DNA of 32,833 nt, taken from the NCBI GenBank assembly GCA_045223915.1, contig JBGUZU010000026.1, forward strand, positions 1 to 32,833, in the 5' to 3' direction. The notes beneath the pieces were generated by a model. It had not been told where the DNA came from. It worked only from the letters and a program-made list of their open reading frames with translations, and made no database searches. How positions within the stretch are numbered: the stretch's first letter is position 1; every line of letters starts with the position of its first letter. This stretch comes from Ruminimicrobiellum sp045223915 (GTDB lineage: Bacteria; Elusimicrobiota; Endomicrobiia; Endomicrobiales; Endomicrobiaceae). A program made the position numbers and the translations under genes. Below are positions 1 through 7,345 of this stretch, piece after piece.

Positions 1-4
1 TTTT

Positions 5-110
5 GCAACTAACTCAATCGAGTATGCCCTTGCGGGATCCATATACACTTCATTCGTTAGTTGCTTCATTCTAACCTAAAATCTTAAGGTCTTTAACGGC
101 AAAAAATATA
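5..110 (+). repeat. Hairpin element copy E0 (left side cut by window)
   Basis: Nine-base perfect inverted repeat GCAACTAAC (5-13) / GTTAGTTGC (56-64) enclosing CTCAATCGAGTA-like sequence and TACACTTCATTC. The loop ends and the right flank (65-110, CTTCATTCTAA...AAAATCTTAAGG...CTTTAACGGC) resemble copy E1 at 12592-12740. The stem sequence is entirely different from E1. Any outer stem would lie to the left of the window. No coding potential is seen. Confidence 0.6.
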
Positions 111-151
111 AATTTATTGATATTTTTTCTGTTTTATACTATATTATTGTT

Positions 152-182
152 GCCCGGTGGGGAAACCTGCCGAGCCTTTTTT
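152..182 (+). terminator. Probable intrinsic terminator
   Basis: Arms 152-161 and 166-175 pair over ten positions with one C-A mismatch and two G-T wobbles around a GAAA tetraloop. A T run follows at 177-182. It would end a + strand transcript entering from the left and sits directly before the promoter of the EVE gene. Confidence 0.5.
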
Positions 183-183
183 A

Positions 184-212
184 TTGACAATAACAAGGTA
201 ATCTATTAAACT
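184..212 (+). promoter_or_regulatory. Promoter for the EVE-vsr unit
   Basis: TTGACA (184-189), 17-base spacer, TAAACT (207-212). The -35 matches consensus fully and the -10 matches at four of six positions. It lies 43 bases before the EVE start codon. Confidence 0.6.
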
Positions 213-254
213 AAATTTTAATAAATAATAAATCAATTTAAAGAGGAAATTGAT

Positions 255-638
255 ATGGTAACATGGATTATTCCTTGTAATGAAAAATATTATAAACACA
301 GAGAAGCTTTTGCCAACCTGAATACCATTGATTGGAGACAAAGTACCAATGTGGAAATCGGTGATGAAGTATACATATATGTGGGGCAGACAGTAGGTGC
401 AATTTTATATAAATGTGAAGTGTTGGATGTAAATATAATTGAGCCGAATAATAATGATGTTGAGTATAACATTGACGGAAAGTTAAAACCGGCAGGGAAG
501 TACATGAAATTAAAACTTCTTGAAACTTATCCGGAAGATAAATATAAACTTAAAGATTTGTTGGAACACGGATTAAAAACTGTACAGGGAGCATCAAAAG
601 TTTCTACGGAATTGTTATCTTTTTTAGTGTTGGAATGA
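255..638 (+). CDS. EVE-domain (PUA-like fold) protein
   Basis: A 127-residue protein made almost wholly of one EVE domain. It opens with WIIPCNEKYY and continues with DWRQS, the IGDEVYIYVG strand pair and a C-terminal LKLLETYP segment, as in stand-alone EVE proteins. EVE domains are PUA-like folds that bind modified bases. In restriction systems they recognise modified cytosine and are often fused to McrB-type motors; here the domain is a separate gene. A GAGG ribosome site lies about 10 bases before the ATG, and a promoter lies at 184-212. The next gene, vsr, is on the same strand 82 bases downstream. The cytosine methyltransferase and McrB-like genes are encoded convergently. A role reading 5-methylcytosine is inferred from the family and the neighbours. 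The family call is fairly secure; the ligand is not. Confidence 0.75.
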   Translation: MVTWIIPCNEKYYKHREAFANLNTIDWRQSTNVEIGDEVYIYVGQTVGAILYKCEVLDVNIIEPNNNDVEYNIDGKLKPAGKYMKLKLLETYPEDKYKLKDLLEHGLKTVQGASKVSTELLSFLVLE

Positions 639-720
639 TTAGCTGTTTTTTATGATAATATTATAAAATAGCGATGATGTTAATATCTAAAACAAAAAGG
701 TAAAATCTGTATTTATAAAA

Positions 721-1137
721 ATGGATAAATTTACAAAAGAACAAAGACGCAGAAATATGCAGGCTATTAAAAGTAAAAAGACCAAACTTGAAAATAATGT
801 TACGACTTATTTATGGCGAAATGGTTACAGATTTGGAAAAAATGTTAAAGATCTTGAAGGTAAGCCTGATATTGCAATTAAAAAGTATAAACTCGTAATT
901 TTTATAGATTCTTGTTTTTGGCATAAGTGCCCTATACATTATAAGCCTCCTTCTACAAATGTTGAATTTTGGGAAAATAAAATGTCAGGAAATAAGAAAA
1001 GAGATTCTAAAGTTACAGATTATTATAAGAATAAAAAATGGAATATACTCAGGATTTGGGAACACGAATTAAGAAATGATTTTGAAAAAACAATGCATAA
1101 AGTAATACGATTTATTGAAAAATCAAAAAAAACTTAG
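721..1137 (+). CDS. vsr: Very-short-patch mismatch endonuclease Vsr
   Basis: A 138-residue Vsr endonuclease. The family nicks DNA 5' of the T in T:G mismatches that arise when 5-methylcytosine deaminates, so it protects sites made mutable by a cytosine methyltransferase. Visible family features are the MQAIKSKKTKLE start, GKPDIAI with the metal-binding Asp at residue 50, CFWHKCP (65-71) with the active-site His region, the EFW and RD motifs, and the C-terminal ILRIWEHEL strand. Length is normal for the family. No strong ribosome site is seen close to the ATG; AAAGG lies about 20 bases upstream, so the gene may be translated from the EVE transcript. A dcm-type methyltransferase lies 4.4 kb away in the same island, the usual partnership. 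It ends 19 bases from the convergent nuclease gene. Confidence 0.92.
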   Translation: MDKFTKEQRRRNMQAIKSKKTKLENNVTTYLWRNGYRFGKNVKDLEGKPDIAIKKYKLVIFIDSCFWHKCPIHYKPPSTNVEFWENKMSGNKKRDSKVTDYYKNKKWNILRIWEHELRNDFEKTMHKVIRFIEKSKKT

Positions 1138-1156
1138 TTGTATTTTCTATTATGTT

Positions 1157-3532
1157 CTATAAACATTTTATTATTGGAGTAAAAGGACTTATGCCACATC
1201 TCCCAAAATCATTAATTTTATCTATAGTTTTGGTTTGTTCTTTATATTCTATATTTATTAGTTTTACTATGTAATAATATAGAGCATTGTGCTCTTGTTC
1301 AATACCATACTCTTTTATTCTTTTTATAAGATTTTCTCTATCAATAAGTTCTATTGATTCTATATCTGCTTCAAAATTTAGGATTTTAAAGTTTTTATCA
1401 TAGGCACAAAATTTATTTGCTTTGTTAATATCCTTATGTATAGATTGTACAAAACCATCTTTTTCTATAGCATGATAATAAAAATAGAAATAATTTTTAT
1501 CAAATAATTTTGTGCTTTTATCTTTTGGTATTTTTCCAAGTTCTTTAAGTTTATCTAGATAAGAATCTCTCATAAAACCAATCATATAAATATTTGTACC
1601 ATATTGTTGAATAGGTTCTTCAATACGATTTAAAGGATTTGTATGTTTGTTATATTCGTCTATTTCTTTTACATAAGAATCAGTCGGTGTATTAATAACA
1701 ATATTTTCAAAATAATTTTTTCTATATTGTTTACTGGATAGTTGAACATTGAAATCTATAATACTAAGAATAAAATTTTTTATTGCATTTTTACTATTAA
1801 CATTATCACTGGGTTTTATAGAAAAAGCACCAACACCAGGCAATATTTCATCATAGATTTTATGAATTTCAGATTTATTTCCTGGATATAAAATATAACT
1901 ACCAATTGTTTTTCTAATGGCATCGTTATAAGTGTGCATTTTTAATAAATCGCCTCGTTTATATGTGTTTATAGAAGAATCTTCTTTTTCTTTATTGAAT
2001 TCTTCTTCAAGTTCTTTTCCTTTTATATTTTCCTTCCCAAAAAGTTTATCAATATCGGTCACTCTATATTTAGCATCAAAATGTACAAAAGAAACAAGCC
2101 CGTCTTTTATTGCTTTAGATTCTTCTTTGTAATAAGATGGATATATCGCTAAAGTATAGTCTGGTCTAAAAGGTCTGGAATAAGAATTTTTATAAATAGA
2201 ATTGTTAAACTTTGTTGCACTAAAAGTTCTATTGTAATAAAAATCTATCATAATGCCACGACTTTCTATATTAAAAGATATTTTACTTTCAGTTCCTTCC
2301 TTAAGGTTTATTAGCAAGTTACCATCTTTGTTCTTTTGAAGAATATCATTGATTTCTGTTCCAATATGTGTCTTACCACCAATCTCTTTTAAAATATCTA
2401 TAATTTGAAAAACTAACCAATATTCGTATAATAATGCTGTATTCTTTGCTTCACCTTCATAAACTTTATCTTGCCCTTCCCAGTTAAGTTGTTTTGCTAA
2501 ATCAAGCATAGCAAAAGCAGAATATACTTGATAGTATCCTTCTCTTTTTTGAAGAACCTGATTGTTGTTTGGTAGTTGTTGTAAATCTTGTATATCTGTA
2601 AAAAAAGAATCGCTTAAAATATTTTCTATTTTTTCTTTTAATAATAGAGCTTCGTTTTTATATTCAATAAGAGATTTTTTTTCTTCTAATTGATTTATTA
2701 CAACATCACAAATAGATATAAAGTTATTAAAAGCAAATTTTATAAATTTATTTGCGATAGTATCAAAAGAGTCATATTTACGAGTTGTGTTTGCAAAATA
2801 TGGAATATAATTACTTCTATCCCACATTTTTGCATTTCTAAATGGATTAGAAAAAATTTTTTTACTTATAGGGGCTGTTCCAAATGGTTTCATTTCTTCT
2901 TCTGAAACAAATTTAGCATCAGGATTGTTTTTTATATTACTAAAAATTGTTTCTATATTATCATTAGAACAAAATTTTCTTAAAAAAATAAAACTTTCTA
3001 AAGGAGTTCTTTGTTGTTTTGTAGTATCATCCGTAAAAGTTAAACTTGTTGGACTTGCATAATCTAATAATAAAGCAGAACAATAATCTGCAATATCTTC
3101 CGTTAGTTTTACATAATCTTTTTCATAATCAATCTTATCAGGAACTATTTCAAAATCGATATAATGATTTATTCCATCACTTTCTTTAATATCAAACCGA
3201 GATTTTCCTAAATAATTGATTATTTTTAATTTATAAGAATCTTCATCTATCTTTTCTATAAAGTTAGAATTTAATACTAAATTTTTTGGATTTAATTTTA
3301 TATGATATTCTTTAATTTCTTTTAATCTAAGTTTATAAAATCCACTTTTTGGATTAGAATAAAATTCAATAGAGCCATTACTATCTTCTATTCCTTTTAA
3401 ATCAAAATCATTAACCTTATCTAAAGAAATTTCTTTTTCTTTCTCTTCTTTATATTTTTCATAAACAGAAATTGTAATATTGCCTTTAGATAAAACAATT
3501 TTATTAAGATTTATTTTTTCTGAAATTTCCAT
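1157..3532 (-). CDS. DUF2357/McrC-like PD-(D/E)XK restriction nuclease subunit
   Basis: A 791-residue protein resembling the DUF2357-type nuclease partners of McrB-like NTPases (McrC/LlaJI-like). The N-terminal 150 residues are beta-rich. The central part (about 220-350) has the conserved NPFRNAKMWDRS and YANTTRKYDSFDT-like region followed by a helical stretch. The nuclease core is visible as Glu370 (LLYEYW), Asp458 (RPDYTLAIY) and Asp486-Ala-Lys488 (FDAKYR), a complete PD-(D/E)XK set. The start lies two bases after the end of the McrB-like gene, so translation is probably coupled. By analogy with McrBC and LlaJI, the motor subunit moves DNA and this subunit cuts it. Because a cytosine methyltransferase is in the same operon, cutting of unmethylated sites is more likely than methylation-dependent cutting. 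That is inference, and the recognition site is unknown. Confidence 0.75.
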   Translation of the reverse strand: MEISEKINLNKIVLSKGNITISVYEKYKEEKEKEISLDKVNDFDLKGIEDSNGSIEFYSNPKSGFYKLRLKEIKEYHIKLNPKNLVLNSNFIEKIDEDSYKLKIINYLGKSRFDIKESDGINHYIDFEIVPDKIDYEKDYVKLTEDIADYCSALLLDYASPTSLTFTDDTTKQQRTPLESFIFLRKFCSNDNIETIFSNIKNNPDAKFVSEEEMKPFGTAPISKKIFSNPFRNAKMWDRSNYIPYFANTTRKYDSFDTIANKFIKFAFNNFISICDVVINQLEEKKSLIEYKNEALLLKEKIENILSDSFFTDIQDLQQLPNNNQVLQKREGYYQVYSAFAMLDLAKQLNWEGQDKVYEGEAKNTALLYEYWLVFQIIDILKEIGGKTHIGTEINDILQKNKDGNLLINLKEGTESKISFNIESRGIMIDFYYNRTFSATKFNNSIYKNSYSRPFRPDYTLAIYPSYYKEESKAIKDGLVSFVHFDAKYRVTDIDKLFGKENIKGKELEEEFNKEKEDSSINTYKRGDLLKMHTYNDAIRKTIGSYILYPGNKSEIHKIYDEILPGVGAFSIKPSDNVNSKNAIKNFILSIIDFNVQLSSKQYRKNYFENIVINTPTDSYVKEIDEYNKHTNPLNRIEEPIQQYGTNIYMIGFMRDSYLDKLKELGKIPKDKSTKLFDKNYFYFYYHAIEKDGFVQSIHKDINKANKFCAYDKNFKILNFEADIESIELIDRENLIKRIKEYGIEQEHNALYYYIVKLINIEYKEQTKTIDKINDFGRCGISPFTPIIKCL

Positions 3533-3534
3533 TT

Positions 3535-5496
3535 TTAAATAAAACTTGCAAATTGATTAGTGCTAAGCTTTTGTTGCATACTAACAATCTTATTACTACT
3601 ACTTGTTAAATCGTTTTCGTCACAAGTTGTTTTCAATTTTTCTAATAAAATTTCTAATTGCTTTCTATTTCCATGAATTTTTGGAAGAATTTTTTGTAAA
3701 ACTTGTTCATCCATAGCTTTTGTTATATCTGTGAAGCCAAGTTTAATTGATGCATTAATATAATGTCTTATTTCTTTAACAGTTCTGTATGCAAATCCAA
3801 ATTCTTTACCATTTTCTTCAAAAATATTATAAATTTTATTTAAAATATCTGTAGCTTTCCCTTTAGCAGAATCATCTAAAATATCAGTTTGTCTTATAGA
3901 TAGAGCAAGGTTTAAGAAACTTTCAGCTATTCCATCTGGAGCAGTTGGTATATCTTCTGCACTCAAATCATTTTCAAAGTTTTCTATTACATTATCAGGT
4001 GTAAACTCAATTACATTTGCTCTATCTAATACTTTAGGACTAAACATATATGTCGTTTCATCTATATTTACTGTACCTATTATAAAAAGATTTTTAGGAA
4101 ATTTTAGTTTTACTTTATTTCCATTTTCGTCTACATATTTTTCAAGGTTAAAATATATTTCATCTGAATTTTCTTCCATTTTGCTTAAAAAATCTGAAAA
4201 ATATCGTTCTACTCTGCTTAAATTCATTTCATCAAGTATTAAGAAAAACGGAATGTTTTCGTTAACATTAGCCCTTTCAATTAATTCAATGATTTCTGTT
4301 TTAAAATACTTGCCTGTTATAGAATTATAATAGCCAAGAATTTTTGTATTATCTGTCCAATCGGAACCAACAGAAACAAGTAAAGAATTTTGTATATTTG
4401 GAACTTTTAACCATTTAGCAAAATCGGCAGCAATTTTAGTTTTACCAGAACCACTTATTCCTGCTAAAATAACAAAAGGTTTTGCTAGTAAAGATGTAAT
4501 ATATCTCTTATAAAGAGAGTTATCTTTAAATTTATCTAATATGAGTTTTCCTTGATGAGAGTTTGCTTCAGAGTTATTAGATATTTGTTTTTGAATATTA
4601 TTTTTTAATGTGTGTGCAAAATTATCATAAATATTTAATCCTTTTATCATTTCGTTTCTTTGACTTCCAGTAACACCTGCAACTTCTACAATATCTTTAC
4701 AAGATAATTTCCTTGCTATTATTATGGGTGCAAATTGTATAGCAAAAACATGTAAAGCTGTGGATATTCTATCTTCCGATTCTTTTGCAGCTTCTCTTGA
4801 TTGCTTTAATTTATTTCCAAGAATTTCTATTAATTTTGAATTTTCTATATCGTTCCCAAAAGAAGAATCTACCACTGGTATTTCTATACTATTAGTAAAA
4901 GATGGATCAATTTTGATTGTAGGTTCAAGTTTGTTTATTTCTTGTTCTATAAATTCTTTTCTTTCTCTAACATTATTAAAAGTACGACTATTTTCTCTAT
5001 CTATGATACAAGCTTTAAAATGTAATTCATCTTGATTTTCTATAGAAATATCATATATAATCCAAGCTCCTTGAGAAGATATTTTAAAAGTCTCTTCTAT
5101 TTTTCTAAAGCATTTCTCATTTATATTTTCATTTTTATAAGTTGTTTTTTGATTGTATTTTAAACTTTTTCTTCCAATATGTGCACCAGTAGTTTCTTTT
5201 ATAATTAAAAGTACAAATTTAGAATCTTCTATTTTAGTTCCGTTAACATAAATTTTGTCAAATAAGCCAGCCATAATAAATTCATAATCACTCTGTTTGT
5301 TTCCTCCTTTACCTAAAGGGCATGAAACATTCTCTATGTCTGCTATTTTTTTATAAGTTATTCCTATTATAATATCGTAACTTTTCTCTAAAAATCTATA
5401 TCCTTCAGCTTGACCTAATGCTGTTCCCCAAGAACAAGTTGCTCCACCAACAGAAAGATTCATGTTAAACATTAAACTTCCGATATCTATTCTCAT
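3535..5496 (-). CDS. McrB-like AAA+ NTPase restriction subunit
   Basis: A 653-residue protein with an AAA+ motor in its second half. Walker A is GISGSGKT (346-353), Walker B is FFLILDEMN (417-425, Asp422-Glu423), and the sensor/specificity segment is GTVNIDETT (474-482). SPKVLDRANV follows as the arginine-finger region. This is the McrB branch, but the GTP-specificity signature NTAD of E. coli McrB reads NIDE here, so the nucleotide could be ATP. The N-terminal 330 residues should include the DNA-recognition part. I recognise no EVE, B3 or DUF3578 module in it. It begins 8 bases after the methyltransferase gene and abuts the nuclease gene. The set dcm-motor-nuclease resembles LlaJI/BsuMI-type systems. 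Motor assignment is secure; substrate and site are unknown. Confidence 0.82.
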   Translation of the reverse strand: MRIDIGSLMFNMNLSVGGATCSWGTALGQAEGYRFLEKSYDIIIGITYKKIADIENVSCPLGKGGNKQSDYEFIMAGLFDKIYVNGTKIEDSKFVLLIIKETTGAHIGRKSLKYNQKTTYKNENINEKCFRKIEETFKISSQGAWIIYDISIENQDELHFKACIIDRENSRTFNNVRERKEFIEQEINKLEPTIKIDPSFTNSIEIPVVDSSFGNDIENSKLIEILGNKLKQSREAAKESEDRISTALHVFAIQFAPIIIARKLSCKDIVEVAGVTGSQRNEMIKGLNIYDNFAHTLKNNIQKQISNNSEANSHQGKLILDKFKDNSLYKRYITSLLAKPFVILAGISGSGKTKIAADFAKWLKVPNIQNSLLVSVGSDWTDNTKILGYYNSITGKYFKTEIIELIERANVNENIPFFLILDEMNLSRVERYFSDFLSKMEENSDEIYFNLEKYVDENGNKVKLKFPKNLFIIGTVNIDETTYMFSPKVLDRANVIEFTPDNVIENFENDLSAEDIPTAPDGIAESFLNLALSIRQTDILDDSAKGKATDILNKIYNIFEENGKEFGFAYRTVKEIRHYINASIKLGFTDITKAMDEQVLQKILPKIHGNRKQLEILLEKLKTTCDENDLTSSSNKIVSMQQKLSTNQFASFI

Positions 5497-5504
5497 TTGT
5501 TCTC

Positions 5505-6587
5505 CTAATAATTTTTTATAGATTTATCAATTTTTTTTAATTGATTGAATATATGGTTTAATAATATTGTTACTAAATTAACATCCCAACCATTACCTGC
5601 TCTCTTAGAAAGTTGAGTATATGACTGATTACCAAAAATAATATCTGTTTTTCTATGTCCATCATTTAATCCTTCTAATCCCATTAATCTAAATTGTTCT
5701 GGTATTGTCATTTTTCTGACAATTTCTTTGTGTTTGTTTGGTTCTATTACTCGTATGCTATTATGCTCAGGCATTGTTAATGTTATTGAATAACCATCAG
5801 TTTTAATTTTTTTATTATATACATCAAAACAAAGCGGTTTATCTACTACAAAACTTTTAATATGGTGTTTTTCTTTTAAATGCTCAATTTGTTCCTCAGA
5901 TAAATAAAGATTTTTGGGAATAAAATTTTTAGGGTCTACAAAATCTTTAAGTTTAAGATTATTTTTTTGTTCTGGTGGAGTCATAGAAAAATCTTTTGGT
6001 AATCCGCCTAATCTTGCAAACATCCAAACTCTTTCTCTGTTTTGTGGTATTCCATAATCCTTTGAATTTAGTACTGACATTCTTAATGGTGATTCTGTAG
6101 AATCATTTTTATCTTTAACATATCCAAGATTCCTTAGCATTTCATTCATTTGGTTTCTTGTACTTTCAAATTTTTTAGATAATAATCCTTTGACATTTTC
6201 CAACAAGATATACTTAGGTTTTTTTGCAGCACAAATTCTTATTATGTGATAAAATAAAGTTCCTCTGCCATATGGATCTGCTGTTCCTTTTTGCATACCT
6301 GCTGTTGAAAAAGGCTGACAAGGAAATCCACCCATGAAGAAATCAAAATTAGGGAAATTTTTTGCATAAGGATCTATTAATGTAATATCGTTATAATTCT
6401 TTATTAAATTACCTTTATCATCTTTATGATTTATATCAAACAATTCCGAGGCATATTTATCTATTTCAGAATAAGCAACAACTTTAAAAGATACGTTTGG
6501 ATGTTGTTCATTTATTTTTCTTAAAGCAAAACTTCCTCCGCCAAAACCAGCAAATCCCTCAAAAACTCGTATGATTTTTTTCTTCAT
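5505..6587 (-). CDS. DNA (cytosine-5-)-methyltransferase
   Basis: A 360-residue C5-cytosine methyltransferase of normal bacterial length. Motifs run in canonical order: motif I FEGFAGFGGGSFAL (9-22, SAM binding), motif IV GGFPCQPFS with catalytic Cys90, motif VI LLENV (Glu130), motif VIII QNRERV (182-187), a short variable region with the target-recognition domain (about 225-290), motif IX MTIPEQFRLMG and motif X GNGWDVNLVTILL. It should place 5-methylcytosine on the host's copies of the site cut by the downstream McrB-like/nuclease pair. GGAGAAG stands about 11 bases before the ATG. Motif I starts with FEGF where many enzymes have LFAG, but the glycine pattern is intact. The presence of vsr supports 5-methylcytosine as the product. 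The sequence specificity cannot be read from the protein by eye. Confidence 0.93.
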   Translation of the reverse strand: MKKKIIRVFEGFAGFGGGSFALRKINEQHPNVSFKVVAYSEIDKYASELFDINHKDDKGNLIKNYNDITLIDPYAKNFPNFDFFMGGFPCQPFSTAGMQKGTADPYGRGTLFYHIIRICAAKKPKYILLENVKGLLSKKFESTRNQMNEMLRNLGYVKDKNDSTESPLRMSVLNSKDYGIPQNRERVWMFARLGGLPKDFSMTPPEQKNNLKLKDFVDPKNFIPKNLYLSEEQIEHLKEKHHIKSFVVDKPLCFDVYNKKIKTDGYSITLTMPEHNSIRVIEPNKHKEIVRKMTIPEQFRLMGLEGLNDGHRKTDIIFGNQSYTQLSKRAGNGWDVNLVTILLNHIFNQLKKIDKSIKNY

Positions 6588-6737
6588 TATTATTTACTTC
6601 TCCAAATGATTTTATTAATGAGTAATATATTCTGTGTTTAACACTTAATATTTTACAAATTTACACATTATTTTTCTATTGTTTTTCTATATGATATAAA
6701 AGGTATGCGACAATTACTATCACATTAGTATTAACGA
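6588..6737. promoter_or_regulatory. Spacer upstream of the methyltransferase operon, with small palindrome
   Basis: This 150-base spacer must hold the promoter of the - strand methyltransferase operon unless it is read from the 156-residue gene. The palindrome GTGTTTAACAC (6634-6644) lies about 45 bases before the start codon and could be an operator or chance. A - strand TTGTCG at about 6707-6712 with a TATAGA-like box 16 bases later is a weak promoter candidate. No coding region is seen. Confidence 0.3.
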
Positions 6738-7208
6738 TTAAGTTTTATTTTTAAATTCAGTATCCCAAAAGTTTTCTATTTCTTTTAAAATATCAATTAA
6801 ATTATAAGTTTTTGAGCCATCATTCACGATTAATTTTGTATCAATGTAAGAACCTTCTTTCCTGCCGGTTTGATATTTTTTAGTTTTATTGCAATGTTTT
6901 GTTCCGTTTGCAATATTTTCTAATACTTCATTAAAAGGTATTTTAGATTTTAGTTCATTCCTTTTTGTTTTATCATTTATAATATACCAATCTGCAAGAT
7001 GATATAATGTTATACAAGCATTAATTGCTTTTCTGGAATTTAATTCGTCTTTATAAAAATCTTTTAAATTAGGTTTTATAACATTATTATAAAAGGCTAA
7101 TGTATTATAATTTTCAAAAGAAGAACCTTTGTGGGTTACTGTAGCATTTATATCCATATCTATCTCTGCTACTCCGGGTATAACTATTTTATTTACTAAT
7201 ATCGGCAC
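6738..7208 (-). CDS. Unrecognised 156-residue protein next to the restriction operon
   Basis: I do not recognise this protein. It starts with GTG at 7208; GGAG stands 9 bases upstream on the - strand, which supports that start, and no ATG fits as well. It is soluble, with no signal peptide or membrane segment. The N-terminal 35 residues look like beta strands, and the rest is helical. Two motifs stand out: ACITLYHLADWYI (about 64-76) and IANGTKHCNK (about 97-106). Small conserved hypothetical proteins with a HLADW...N-x-x-KH pattern exist, and some look HEPN-like, but the HEPN catalytic RxxxxH motif is absent. It has the same strand as the methyltransferase operon and lies 150 bases upstream, so it may be part of the island. 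A role in defence or its control is a guess from position. Confidence 0.6.
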   Translation of the reverse strand: MPILVNKIVIPGVAEIDMDINATVTHKGSSFENYNTLAFYNNVIKPNLKDFYKDELNSRKAINACITLYHLADWYIINDKTKRNELKSKIPFNEVLENIANGTKHCNKTKKYQTGRKEGSYIDTKLIVNDGSKTYNLIDILKEIENFWDTEFKNKT

Positions 7209-7263
7209 TCAGTTTTCTCCAAAATTCTATACTTCTTATGTTTTTATTAAATTATATAAAATA

Positions 7264-7287
7264 TTTGCGACAACGTCTTGTCGTAAA
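7264..7287. other. Short hairpin upstream of the ClC gene
   Basis: TTTGCGACAA (7264-7273) and TTGTCGTAAA (7278-7287) pair over ten positions with one G-T wobble around CGTC. No T run follows. It lies between two divergent genes and may be an operator or an mRNA structure. Function unknown. Confidence 0.35.
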
Positions 7288-7331
7288 TTTGCTGCAAAAA
7301 AAGATGATAAATCTTTCTTTCCTAAAAGTAG

Positions 7332-7337
7332 TATAAT
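7332..7337 (+). promoter_or_regulatory. -10 box TATAAT just before the ClC gene
   Basis: A consensus TATAAT ends nine bases before the ATG at 7346. The transcript would begin at or within two bases of the start codon. No clear -35 is seen, and no ribosome site could exist on such an mRNA. Confidence 0.4.
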
Positions 7338-7345
7338 ATTGCATT

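Noticed and set aside
1157..5496. Calling the pair a Type IV (methylation-dependent) McrBC system
   Set aside because: A cytosine methyltransferase is encoded 8 bases upstream in the same operon, which makes methylation-dependent cutting self-harmful unless specificities differ.
6738..7208. HEPN ribonuclease toxin
   Set aside because: No RxxxxH motif and no adjacent nucleotidyltransferase antitoxin.
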